Positions 1-5,609 of a stretch of DNA of 14,543 bases are shown in pieces. Position numbers and translations under genes: made by a program. Below the pieces are notes generated by a model, which saw only the letters and a list, made by a program, of their open reading frames with translations, made no database searches and was not told where the DNA came from. Every line of letters starts with the position of its first letter. Positions within the stretch are counted from its first letter, which is position 1. The DNA comes from JBHEMK01 sp046262635 (GTDB lineage Bacteria; Actinomycetota; Thermoleophilia; Gaiellales; Gaiellaceae), in the NCBI GenBank assembly GCA_046262635.1, contig JBHEMK010000186.1, positions 1 through 14,543 of the forward strand, in the 5' to 3' direction.

Positions 1-52
1 GCGGTGCCCGACGACGCCGAGTTGGCCCTGCCAGGCGGCACAGCACGCCCGC

Positions 53-58
53 TACACT
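53..58 (+). promoter_or_regulatory. Putative -10 box of the tRNA-Arg gene
   Basis: TACACT matches the TANNNT -10 pattern and ends 10 bases before the first base of the mature tRNA, so transcription would start a few bases ahead of it. No convincing -35 element is seen at 16-18 bp spacing. Confidence 0.45.
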
Positions 59-68
59 GACTCCCCCG

Positions 69-141
69 GCGCCCGTAGCTCAGGGGATAGAGCGCTGCCC
101 TGCGGAGGCAGAGGTCGCAAGTTCGAATCTTGCCGGGCGCA
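69..141 (+). tRNA. tRNA-Arg, anticodon GCG
   Basis: All four arms fold. The acceptor stem GCGCCCG (69-75) pairs with CGGGCGC (134-140), with discriminator A141. The D-arm is GCTC/GAGC. The anticodon stem CTGCC (95-99) pairs with GGCAG (107-111) around the loop CTGCGGA (100-106). The T-arm GCAAG/CTTGC encloses TTCGAAT. With U33 at base 101 the anticodon is GCG (102-104), which reads the arginine codon CGC and probably CGU by wobble. The 3' CCA is not encoded and must be added by the CCA-adding enzyme. Most bacteria read these codons with an ACG anticodon edited to inosine, so G at position 34 is unusual. The fold is unambiguous; the isotype rests on the anticodon. Confidence 0.93.
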
Positions 142-218
142 CTCTTTGCCAAAGCTCCTGCAAAGCGGCACATTTTCTCGTCCGTCGTTTAAGGTCGAGC
201 CCTGGCCGCGGCGCATAG

Positions 219-236
219 TGGTGTATGATGACACCA
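219..236 (+). promoter_or_regulatory. vapBC promoter and candidate autoregulatory operator
   Basis: A perfect 6-bp inverted repeat, TGGTGT (219-224) and ACACCA (231-236), flanks a 6-bp spacer. The -10 hexamer TATGAT (224-229) lies inside it and ends 6 bases before the antitoxin ATG at 236. Transcription would begin at or next to the A of the ATG, giving a leaderless message. Ribbon-helix-helix antitoxins usually repress their own operon at such short palindromes, so this is the obvious operator. The -35 region is weak. Confidence 0.6.
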
Positions 237-496
237 TGGGACGGACCCAGGTCTATCTGGGCACGGGCGAGCTCGAACTCCTCGACCGCATTGCCCGCCT
301 AACCGGTGCTTCTCGGTCCGAGCTCGTCCGGCGTGCGGTTCGAAGCACGTTCGGTGAGCGGACGAAGGCGGACAAGCTACGGGCGCTCGAGGCGAGCGCC
401 GGCTCGTGGCGCGACCGCCGCTTCACCGGCGCCGAGTTCGTGGACTCGCTCCGTGGTGACCTCAACGAACGGCTGACCCGCCTCGGCCTCGAGTGA
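236..496 (+). CDS. vapB: Ribbon-helix-helix antitoxin (VapB-type)
   Basis: This 86-residue protein is the probable antitoxin of a toxin-antitoxin pair; it should bind DNA as a dimer and neutralise the downstream PIN toxin. Residues 4-9 (TQVYLG) form the ribbon strand. Two helices follow: the first about 11-24, the second beginning SRSELVRRAV. These make a MetJ/Arc-type DNA-binding fold. The polar tail from about residue 45 would wrap the toxin. The frame is open further upstream to 146, but ATG 236 is preferred because homology-like sequence begins there and a TATGAT -10 box lies 6 bases upstream, predicting leaderless translation. Its TGA overlaps the GTG start of the toxin by 4 bases, so the two are translationally coupled. 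The subfamily name is by architecture, not by alignment. Confidence 0.82.
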   Translation: MGRTQVYLGTGELELLDRIARLTGASRSELVRRAVRSTFGERTKADKLRALEASAGSWRDRRFTGAEFVDSLRGDLNERLTRLGLE

Positions 497-870
497 AGCT
501 GATCGACACAGCCGTCGCGATCGACCATTTACGCGGCGAGGGCTCTGCGACCGATCTCCTCAGAAGACTCGTCGACGAGGACGAGGCTCTCGCCGCAAGT
601 GAGATTGTTCGCTTCGAACTCGTCGCAGGAGTACGGGATGGCGAGCTCGAAGCGCTCGAACAGTTCTTCACGGCGGTCTCCTGGGTTGCGGTCGACGAGG
701 ATGTCGCGCGAGCGGCCGGCGCGCTGGCTCGCACGTGCCGCCGGGCCTACAGCGGCATTGACGACAGCGACTACCTGATCGCGGCCACGGCACTCCTCCT
801 GGACGCCGAGTTGCTGACGACCAACGTCCGCCACTTCCCGATGCTGCCCGGGCTTCAAGCCCCATACTGA
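493..870 (+). CDS. vapC: PIN-domain ribonuclease toxin (VapC-type)
   Basis: This 125-residue protein is a full-length PIN domain, the family of Mg2+-dependent RNases that act as toxins by cleaving tRNA or rRNA. Acidic active-site residues are visible: Asp5 in MKLIDTAVAIDHL, Glu42 in EIVRFEL, and Asp93 in GIDDSDYLIAATA. The C-terminal LLTTNVRHF (108-115) is the usual end of the fold. The GTG start at 493 overlaps the antitoxin stop (GTGA), with no Shine-Dalgarno sequence, so expression should depend on translation of the antitoxin. No residue key to catalysis appears lost, and it is probably functional. The RNA target cannot be told from sequence. Confidence 0.9.
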   Translation: MKLIDTAVAIDHLRGEGSATDLLRRLVDEDEALAASEIVRFELVAGVRDGELEALEQFFTAVSWVAVDEDVARAAGALARTCRRAYSGIDDSDYLIAATALLLDAELLTTNVRHFPMLPGLQAPY

Positions 871-1189
871 CCCCCTCCCGGCCACCTGCGGACCAACCGC
901 ACTGGCTCGCCAGAACAATGGAGCGCCTCGGTTCGGGTCATGTGCGACTGGGGGCATGGCGTGTTCAAGCCGCTCCCCGCTGAGCGAATCGGTTAGCTCG
1001 AGCGGATCGTGTGCGCCGGATCCCGCGTCCCCGTCCGGATCGCGGAGTGCGCGGAGCTTGGATGAACCGACGTGAGCCGTTCCTGATCGGACTCGACGAT
1101 CGTGGCCGTTCAGGCCGTCGATCAGGCGGAGGCCTCCGCTGCTCCTGAGGAAGCCTCCTTTGCAGACTCGTATCTTGCCGAGCCCATCG
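871..1189. other. Stretch without a recognisable gene
   Basis: These 319 bases lie between the vapC stop and the stop of the Rpf-like gene, which converge here. I read all frames and found no peptide I recognise; open frames are short or are shadows of neighbours. The only clear structure is a 14-bp perfect palindrome near the right end, listed separately. Decayed remnants of an older gene cannot be excluded. Confidence 0.5.
1126..1139. repeat. 14-bp perfect palindrome downstream of the Rpf-like gene
   Basis: GCGGAGGCCTCCGC is its own reverse complement and lies about 50 bases past the stop of the minus-strand gene. As RNA it could fold as a 5-bp stem with a GGCC loop. On the minus strand it is further flanked by TCAGG and CCTGA. 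It may act in transcription termination, but no T-run follows, so this is a guess. Confidence 0.3.
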
Positions 1190-1543
1190 CTAGGAACAGG
1201 TCGCGCCGACTGCTCCCCACGCGCGCCAGGTGCCGCCGCCGCGGTTCCAGAGAAGCCACGCGCGGTACAGCTGCTCGTCGCGTGCCACGGAGAAGGGATA
1301 GGCGGGATCGCCCGGATGGGCGAACGCCGGGTCCCGCTTCCCGCCGACGCGCTTCCAGGCTTGGGCCGAGAACTGCATGCCGCCGAAGTAGCCGTTCCCG
1401 GTGTTGGCGCTCCACGGGCCTTCCTTGAGGTGGATGCAACGGGCCGACGCGAGCCAGGTCTCCGATGGGTGCCAGCCCGCGGCCGCGGCGGAGGCGGCGA
1501 GCAGGAGGAGAGCAAGAACGGTGGCTGGGATCAAGCGCACCAT
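1190..1543 (-). CDS. Secreted Rpf/transglycosylase-like cell-wall protein
   Basis: This 117-residue protein starts with a signal peptide (MVRLIPATVLALLLL then alanines, cleavage near residue 22). The rest is one domain of the resuscitation-promoting-factor/transglycosylase-like family, which cleaves peptidoglycan glycan strands outside the cell. Landmarks are Cys36, Glu41 in HLKEGPW (likely catalytic acid), the loop NGYFGGMQF (50-58), a tryptophan at 63, and a C-terminal RGGGTWRAW stretch. A second Cys (116) could pair with Cys36. It lacks LysM, G5 or other wall-binding domains, so it is a minimal enzyme. ATG 1543 is chosen because AGGA sits 5 bases upstream and the signal peptide follows directly; ATG 1561 is the alternative. 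It lies on the same strand as the pseudogene upstream but 137 bases away. Confidence 0.8.
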   Translation of the reverse strand: MVRLIPATVLALLLLAASAAAAGWHPSETWLASARCIHLKEGPWSANTGNGYFGGMQFSAQAWKRVGGKRDPAFAHPGDPAYPFSVARDEQLYRAWLLWNRGGGTWRAWGAVGATCS

Positions 1544-1588
1544 CCCATTCCTAACAGACATCCGCAGCCCCCGCCGCGCTCGAGCCCT

Positions 1589-1620
1589 GAGACGATGCGC
1601 ATTCGTCACGGTCTCGTCTC
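1589..1620 (-). promoter_or_regulatory. Stem-loop in the leader of the Rpf-like gene
   Basis: GAGACGA (1589-1595) and TCGTCTC (1614-1620) form a perfect 7-bp stem about 46 bases upstream of the start codon. The 18-base loop side contains the palindrome ATGCGCAT (1595-1602). If transcribed it would be a structured 5' leader. I could not match it to a known riboswitch, including the ydaO/c-di-AMP class that controls rpf genes in other actinobacteria. Confidence 0.3.
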
Positions 1621-1680
1621 GACTTACCAGGCGGCTTCGAACCGGCTCCATTCTGCCCTACGGTGCTCGCAGCCACTCCC

Positions 1681-2562
1681 CTAGGGCCGGAGAATCACCT
1701 TGCCGAAGGTCTCGCGGGCCGTGGTCGCAGGGTGCGCCTCGGCGGCGCCCGCCAGAGGCAGCTCGCGGTCGATCACCGGCCCCAGCTTCTCGAGCCCGGC
1801 CGGCGCGATCAGTCGGTCGAGCGTCTCACGCCGAGCCGGAGCGAGCCGATCCCGACGATTCGCGCCTGCTTCGAGACGAGCATCCAGACGTCGAACGAGA
1901 CGCCGGGGCGACCGAGCGCCCCGGCGTAACGACGCGTCCGCCCTTGCCGACCGCGGCCACGCTACGGGCGAACGTGTCGGCGCCGACCGGATCGAAGACG
2001 ACGTCTGCCTGCAGCTCGTCGAGGTGAGGATCGTCGTAGGCGAGCGGCTCCGCACGGAGCTCCCTCAGGCGCTCGGGCTTCGTCTCGCTCGCCGTGGCGA
2101 ACACTGTTGCGCCGAGGGCGCGGCCGATGTCGACGCGTGCCTGTCCGGTTGCACTCGAACCCGCCTGGACGAGCAGCGTGTCGCCCTCCCCCAGCCCACC
2201 GAGGTCGACGATCGACCACCAGGCCGTGCGGTAGGGGACGCCGAGCGCCACGGCGGTCGCGTCGCCGACCTCGTCTGGCAGCGCCAGATCCGCTCCTCGG
2301 GCGCGACCATCAGCTCGGCGTAGGCGCCGCTGCCGCCGGTGACGAGCACCCCGCCGACCGCTCTCGAGCGTGCCGGCCGCATCGCTGCCGAAGATGGTCG
2401 GGAACGTCGTCGCGCCGCCGGCGCGCTGGTTGAGGTCGTAATGGTTGACCCCGGCTGCAACGACCCGGAGAGAGCCTCGCCTTCACCCGGTCGCGGGTCG
2501 GGAGCGTCCTCGTAGCGGAGCGCGTCCGGCCCACCCGCCTCGTGCAGGGCGACCGCCTTCAG
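1681..2562 (-). pseudogene. Decayed zinc-type quinone oxidoreductase/alcohol dehydrogenase
   Basis: Pieces of a medium-chain dehydrogenase (QOR-like) are readable in order but in changing frames. The N-terminus KAVALHEAGGPDALRYEDAP begins after 2562. VVAAGVNHYDLNQRAGG follows a shift near 2469. GSGAYAELMVAPEERIW comes after a shift plus a loss of roughly 15-20 residues near 2360. LALPDEVGDATAVALGVPYRTAWW follows a shift near 2290, with the cofactor-binding segment VQAGSSATGQ. Then come GALGRPGVSFDVWMLVSKQ after about 1930 and the C-terminus LDRLIAPAGLEKLGPVIDREL after about 1833. Most shifts look like single-base losses. The expected start ATG reads CTG. A functional protein is impossible without five corrections. 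Neighbouring genes are intact, which favours genuine decay over poor sequence. Confidence 0.85.
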
Positions 2563-2586
2563 CGGAGGAGACGCTACCGGTCGCCC

Positions 2587-2592
2587 GAATCT
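2587..2592 (+). promoter_or_regulatory. Weak -10-like hexamer before the 2599 gene
   Basis: GAATCT ends 6 bases before ATG 2599, the same spacing as other predicted leaderless starts in the window, but its first base departs from TANNNT. There is no Shine-Dalgarno sequence before this ATG. Confidence 0.3.
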
Positions 2593-2598
2593 TGTGCC

Positions 2599-3120
2599 AT
2601 GGCCGGCACGCCGGAGCTGCTGACGCTCAAGCGCAACCGCGACCTGGAGAGATGGCGCAGGCCTCTGTGGAGGCAGGTCGGCATTGTGCTCCTCTTGGTC
2701 GTCGCCGTCGCGGGTCTCGCCAACGTCTTCGGTCAGCGCCCCGAGACCGTGCGCGCAGCAACCCCGGCGGCGGTCATCTCCGTCTACGCGCCCGCACGCG
2801 TTCGGGGCGGTCTCTACTACGAGGCCCGGATTCACATCACCGCAAGGCGCGAACTGAAGAATGCGACCGTCGTGCTCGGCAGCGGCTGGGCGGAAGGGAT
2901 GACGATCAACACGATCGAGCCGTCGCCACTCGGGCAGGCGAGCCGCAACGGCCGGCTGGCGCTCCAGCTCGGACATATTCCCGCCGGCCAGTCCTTCACC
3001 CTCTTCATGCAGCTGCAGGTCAACCCGACGAACGTCGGGCGTCGCGAGCAGGACGTTGAGCTCGATGACGGTCCGACCAGGATCGCCTTCCTCGACCGCA
3101 CGATCACGATCTTTCCCTAG
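2599..3120 (+). CDS. Membrane-anchored protein with an extracytoplasmic beta-rich domain, unknown function
   Basis: This 173-residue protein has a basic N-terminus, one transmembrane helix (about residues 28-46, GIVLLLVVAVAGLANVFG) and an outside domain. The rest, from about residue 55, alternates short hydrophobic strands (AAVISVYAPARV, YYEARIHITA, ATVVLGSGWA, LALQLGHI, FTLFMQLQVNP) and ends in DRTITIFP. It looks like an immunoglobulin- or DUF11-like beta sandwich. I do not recognise the family. The DUF421 gene begins 14 bases after its stop, so the two are probably cotranscribed and may work together in the envelope. ATG 2599 is chosen over upstream starts because the upstream extension is arginine-rich and overlaps the decayed neighbour. 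Confidence 0.72.
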   Translation: MAGTPELLTLKRNRDLERWRRPLWRQVGIVLLLVVAVAGLANVFGQRPETVRAATPAAVISVYAPARVRGGLYYEARIHITARRELKNATVVLGSGWAEGMTINTIEPSPLGQASRNGRLALQLGHIPAGQSFTLFMQLQVNPTNVGRREQDVELDDGPTRIAFLDRTITIFP

Positions 3121-3134
3121 GGGTTGTACAAAAC

Positions 3135-3578
3135 GTGGACGTCGTCATCCGTGCAGCGCTCGCGTTCCTCTTCATCTTCTTCCTGACGCGCACGGTCGGG
3201 CGCCGGGAGCTCGCCTCGCTCGAGCCGTTCGACCTGATCCTGCTCGTGATGCTCGGCGACCTCGTGCAGCAGGGGGTCACGCAGAACGACTTCTCGGTCA
3301 CCGGCCTGCTGCTCGCGGGGGGAACGATCGCGCTCATGACGGTCGCGTTCTCGTACGCGAGCTGGCGCTTCCCGCGGGCACGGCCGTACATCGACGGCGA
3401 TCCGATCATCCTCGTTCAGGACGGCGAGCCGATCGAGCACAACCTCCGCCGTGAGCGGATCACGCGGGCGGAGATCGCCGCGGAGGCACGCCTCCAGCAG
3501 ATCGATTCGCTCTCCGAAGTCCGCTGGGCGGTGCTGGAGACGAACGGCAAGATCAGCTTCATCCCGAAGAACGCCTGA
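3135..3578 (+). CDS. DUF421/YetF family membrane protein
   Basis: This 147-residue protein has three predicted membrane helices (about 3-19, 33-46 and 56-75) followed by a cytoplasmic YetF-type domain. Family landmarks are FLTRTVGRRELASLEPFDLILLV near the start, GDLVQQGVTQND in the second loop, and the soluble part beginning RARPYIDGDPIILVQDGEP. Known relatives (YetF, YkjA, YdfS types) are envelope proteins in spore-formers and other bacteria; their biochemical role is poorly defined. The start is GTG 3135, with AGGGG 11 bases upstream overlapping the stop of the previous gene. Its TGA overlaps the next ATG by one base (TGATG), indicating translational coupling to the cyclodeaminase-like gene. 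Confidence 0.88.
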   Translation: MDVVIRAALAFLFIFFLTRTVGRRELASLEPFDLILLVMLGDLVQQGVTQNDFSVTGLLLAGGTIALMTVAFSYASWRFPRARPYIDGDPIILVQDGEPIEHNLRRERITRAEIAAEARLQQIDSLSEVRWAVLETNGKISFIPKNA

Positions 3579-4507
3579 TGCCGCTGTACCTGGCCGAGGG
3601 CGACGTCGCTGCGGTGCTGTCGCCGGCCGCGGCGGTCGCCGCCGTCGAGGCCTGCTTCGAGCGCATGGCCAGGGGTGCGGTCGAAGGCAGACCGCGGTAC
3701 CGGCTCGACCTCGCGGACGGAGAGTTCGCCGTCATGGCCGCCGCGGACCTGGAGCTCGGCTATGCCGGCGCGAAGGTGTACGCGGGCTTCAACGAGGGCG
3801 TGCGCGCCGTCGTCCTGCTCTTCGACGCCGAGCGGCCCGAGCTCGCCGCGGTGCTCGACGCCGAGTGGCTCGGTCGGCTGCGCACCGGCGCGGCGAGCGC
3901 CGTGGCGGCGAAGCATCTCGCTCGCGCGGGCGCCGCCTCCCTGGGTGTGATCGGCTGCGGCCGGCAGGCGGAGAGCCAGGTCACGTGCATCCGGGCCGCC
4001 ATGCCCGGCATCGAGCGTGTTGTCGCCTACTGCCGCACACCGGAGAGGCTCGCCGCGTTCTGCGGGAGCGTCGGCGCCGAGCCCGGCGAGAGCCACCGCG
4101 ATCCGGCCGACCAGGACGTCGTCGTGGCGGCGACCTCCTCGCCCGACCCGGTCCTGCGCGGCGAGTGGCTCAGGCCCGGGGCGCTCGTGTGCGCGATCGG
4201 GGCCAACGACGGCCGGGGCCGCGAGCTCGACAACGTCGTGATTCAGCGAGCGGCCTTTGTCTGCTGCGACTCGGTCGAAAGTGCGAAGCTCGAGTCCGGC
4301 GACTTGATCGAGCCGGTCGAGGTCGGCGTGCTCGACTGGCTCGAGGTGCACGAGCTGCAGGAGGTGGTCGCCGGCGATCTGGTCGGACGGGCCGGCGGCG
4401 AGGACATCGTTCTCTTCAAGTCGAACGGTCTCGCGGTCTGGGACGTCGCCGTCGCGGCGGCCGCGCTCCAGCGCGCCCGGGAGCGCGGGATCGGGCGTGA
4501 GAGTTGA
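3578..4507 (+). CDS. Ornithine cyclodeaminase/mu-crystallin family NAD(P)-dependent enzyme
   Basis: This 309-residue protein is full length for the OCD/mu-crystallin family. These enzymes deaminate ornithine to proline, interconvert alanine and pyruvate, or reduce cyclic ketimines, using bound NAD(P). Visible motifs are the active-site lysine in GAKVYAGF (Lys66), the conserved RTGAASAVAAKHLA (102-114), the dinucleotide-binding LGVIGCGRQAESQ (122-134), and the C-terminal IVLFKSNGLAVWDVA (277-291), typical of the family. The substrate cannot be assigned from sequence. It is coupled to the DUF421 gene by TGATG and ends directly against the stop of the convergent gene. Links between this enzyme and the membrane proteins ahead of it are not understood. 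Confidence 0.88.
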   Translation: MPLYLAEGDVAAVLSPAAAVAAVEACFERMARGAVEGRPRYRLDLADGEFAVMAAADLELGYAGAKVYAGFNEGVRAVVLLFDAERPELAAVLDAEWLGRLRTGAASAVAAKHLARAGAASLGVIGCGRQAESQVTCIRAAMPGIERVVAYCRTPERLAAFCGSVGAEPGESHRDPADQDVVVAATSSPDPVLRGEWLRPGALVCAIGANDGRGRELDNVVIQRAAFVCCDSVESAKLESGDLIEPVEVGVLDWLEVHELQEVVAGDLVGRAGGEDIVLFKSNGLAVWDVAVAAAALQRARERGIGRES

Positions 4508-4765
4508 CTAGGGCGTGGTCGGTCGCCCGCGCGCTGCCTGCACCGTGTCGTCGCCGAGCGCATGGATCAGCTCCGGCCGGTCGAGCAGTCGGCTCTGCTG
4601 TTGCGGCGTCAGCCTGTTCTGGACGTAGGGGTCGCTGAGGATGTCCCCGAGCACACGGCCACGCTGGTGCTCGCGGATCACGTAGGCAGCCACGCGCTCC
4701 TCCGCCGAGGTGCGCGTGAACAGGAACGAAAACGGGTTCCGGATGAAGGTGTCCAGTCGGAGCAC
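4508..4765 (-). CDS. Small protein of unknown function (85 aa)
   Basis: I do not recognise this 85-residue protein. It is soluble and helical, with an N-terminal FIRNPFSFLFTRT segment, then SAEERVAAYVIREHQRGRVLGDILSDPYVQNR, then TPQQQSRLLDRPELIHALGDD. The regular charged/hydrophobic pattern and a good promoter support it being real. The start is GTG at 4765. TACAAT (minus strand, 4778-4773) ends 7 bases upstream and there is no Shine-Dalgarno sequence, so it is probably leaderless. It is divergent from the equally unknown gene at 4789, with only 23 bases between the two start codons. Its stop (TAG) abuts the stop of the convergent cyclodeaminase-like gene with no room for a terminator. Confidence 0.65.
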   Translation of the reverse strand: MLRLDTFIRNPFSFLFTRTSAEERVAAYVIREHQRGRVLGDILSDPYVQNRLTPQQQSRLLDRPELIHALGDDTVQAARGRPTTP

Positions 4766-4772
4766 GGGTGCG

Positions 4773-4782
4773 ATTGTATCCT
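4773..4782. promoter_or_regulatory. Overlapping bidirectional -10 boxes
   Basis: TACAAT on the minus strand (4778-4773) and TATCCT on the plus strand (4777-4782) share two base pairs. They end 7 and 6 bases before GTG 4765 and ATG 4789. Each start lacks a Shine-Dalgarno sequence. A 6-bp inverted repeat, GGAGCA (4759-4764) and TGCTCC (4783-4788), brackets the pair with an 18-base spacer. This is best read as one symmetrical promoter firing two leaderless genes in opposite directions. Confidence 0.55.
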
Positions 4783-4788
4783 TGCTCC

Positions 4789-5139
4789 ATGCGGCGCAAG
4801 TCGACCGCAGGAAGGTTCGCGGAGCGCGTGCTCCACGGGTTCGACGACATGGGCGCCGAGGAGACCGTCGTGGTCTGGATCGAGCGCAAGCCCGGTGTGG
4901 TCTGGGCCGTCGGCCGTGCGGTGAACCTGGAGCACCGGCCGAGCGACGAGCCGCGCGCCGACGACTACATCTTCGAGGGCCACGAGCTCGCGGACGCGCT
5001 GGAGCAGGCCAACAACTGCCTCGAGGACGACCTCGACGTGTTGGAGAAGGACGGCCGCGGAGAGCACGTCCGGCCGTTCACCCGCGCCGAGCTGCTGAAG
5101 CCGCTCGAGAACTGGTTCTTCGGCCGCGGCCGCTCCTAG
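4789..5139 (+). CDS. Conserved-looking acidic protein of unknown function (116 aa)
   Basis: I do not recognise this 116-residue protein. It starts basic (MRRKSTAGRFAERVLHGFDDMG), has a strand-rich middle (ETVVVWIERKPGVVWAVGRAVN), then an acidic part with an amphipathic helix (ADDYIFEGHELADALEQANNCLEDDLDVLEKD), and ends FTRAELLKPLENWFFGRG. There is no signal peptide or membrane helix. ATG 4789 is preferred over an upstream in-frame ATG at 4768 because TATCCT (4777-4782) lies 6 bases before it, fitting a leaderless message. It shares a bidirectional promoter with the 85-aa gene. Its TAG overlaps the TAG of the convergent metal regulator in a common CTAG. Confidence 0.7.
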   Translation: MRRKSTAGRFAERVLHGFDDMGAEETVVVWIERKPGVVWAVGRAVNLEHRPSDEPRADDYIFEGHELADALEQANNCLEDDLDVLEKDGRGEHVRPFTRAELLKPLENWFFGRGRS

Positions 5140-5570
5140 CGCCCCGCGGGCCACTCGAGGTTCCGGTTAGGGATCGGGTCCCCGTGGGGGTCATGCGTCG
5201 GGTAGCCGAGCTGCTCGTCGATCCGCGACTCCAGCTCCTCCGAGATCGCGTGCTCGAGGCGGTCGGCCTCCTCGTGCACTTCCTCGGTGTCCAGGCCGAG
5301 CGTCTCCGCAAGGTAGAGCTCCAGCAGTCGGTGGTGGCGGATCACCTCCACCGCGACGCGCTCGCCGCTGGCGGTGAGCTTGATGCCGCGGTAGGGCTCG
5401 TGCTCGAGCAGGCCGAGCGCCCCGAGCTTCTTCACCATGGCGCTTGCGCTCGCCGGGGAGACCTTCTGCGCCCGCGCGAGGGAGGACACCGAGACGCGTT
5501 GCTGCTGGAGCGCGAGCTTGTAGATCTCCCGCAGGTAGTGCTGGATCGCCTCGCTCAGGAGTTGGTTCAT
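5136..5570 (-). CDS. DtxR/MntR-family metal-dependent transcriptional regulator
   Basis: This 144-residue regulator has an N-terminal winged helix-turn-helix (about 1-72) with recognition region VSPASASAMVKKLGALGLLEHEPYRGIKLT. A metal-binding/dimerisation domain follows, with HRLLELYLAETLGL and RLEHAISEELESRIDEQLGYPTHDPHGDPIP. Candidate metal ligands are His79/80, Glu101, Glu106 and His107. It lacks the C-terminal SH3-like domain of long DtxR/IdeR (about 220 residues), so it resembles the short MntR form; the metal, Mn2+ or Fe2+, is not decided. There is no Shine-Dalgarno sequence. TACATT (minus, 5585-5580) lies 9 bases before the ATG. It is divergent from mqnD, and an 8-bp inverted repeat spans both promoters, suggesting autoregulation and possible control of mqnD. 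Confidence 0.9.
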   Translation of the reverse strand: MNQLLSEAIQHYLREIYKLALQQQRVSVSSLARAQKVSPASASAMVKKLGALGLLEHEPYRGIKLTASGERVAVEVIRHHRLLELYLAETLGLDTEEVHEEADRLEHAISEELESRIDEQLGYPTHDPHGDPIPNRNLEWPAGR

Positions 5571-5571
5571 C

Positions 5572-5605
5572 GCGCACGCAATGTAACGGGCGCGCTAGCG
5601 TGCGC
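5572..5605. promoter_or_regulatory. Inverted repeat spanning the dtxR-like/mqnD divergent promoters
   Basis: GCGCACGC (5572-5579) and GCGTGCGC (5598-5605) are perfect 8-bp arms 18 bases apart. Inside or overlapping them lie TACATT for the minus-strand regulator (5585-5580) and TAGCGT for mqnD (5596-5601). The whole intergenic region is 39 bp. A dimeric regulator bound here would block both promoters; the adjacent DtxR-like protein is the obvious candidate, though the sequence does not resemble the AT-rich iron box of classical DtxR. Confidence 0.5.
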
Positions 5606-5609
5606 CGCC

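Noticed and set aside
1..60. Open frame to the window edge ending TGA at 58-60
   Set aside because: Only 19 codons with no recognisable motif, and it overlaps the tRNA promoter; too little to call a gene end.
529..1515. Minus-strand frame of 328 residues spanning the empty 871-1189 region
   Set aside because: Both ends are antisense or out-of-phase readings of vapC and the Rpf-like gene; the middle has no recognisable family or convincing start.
3416..4351. Long antisense frame (311 residues) opposite the cyclodeaminase-like gene
   Set aside because: Shadow of a well-supported gene, with no recognisable motifs.
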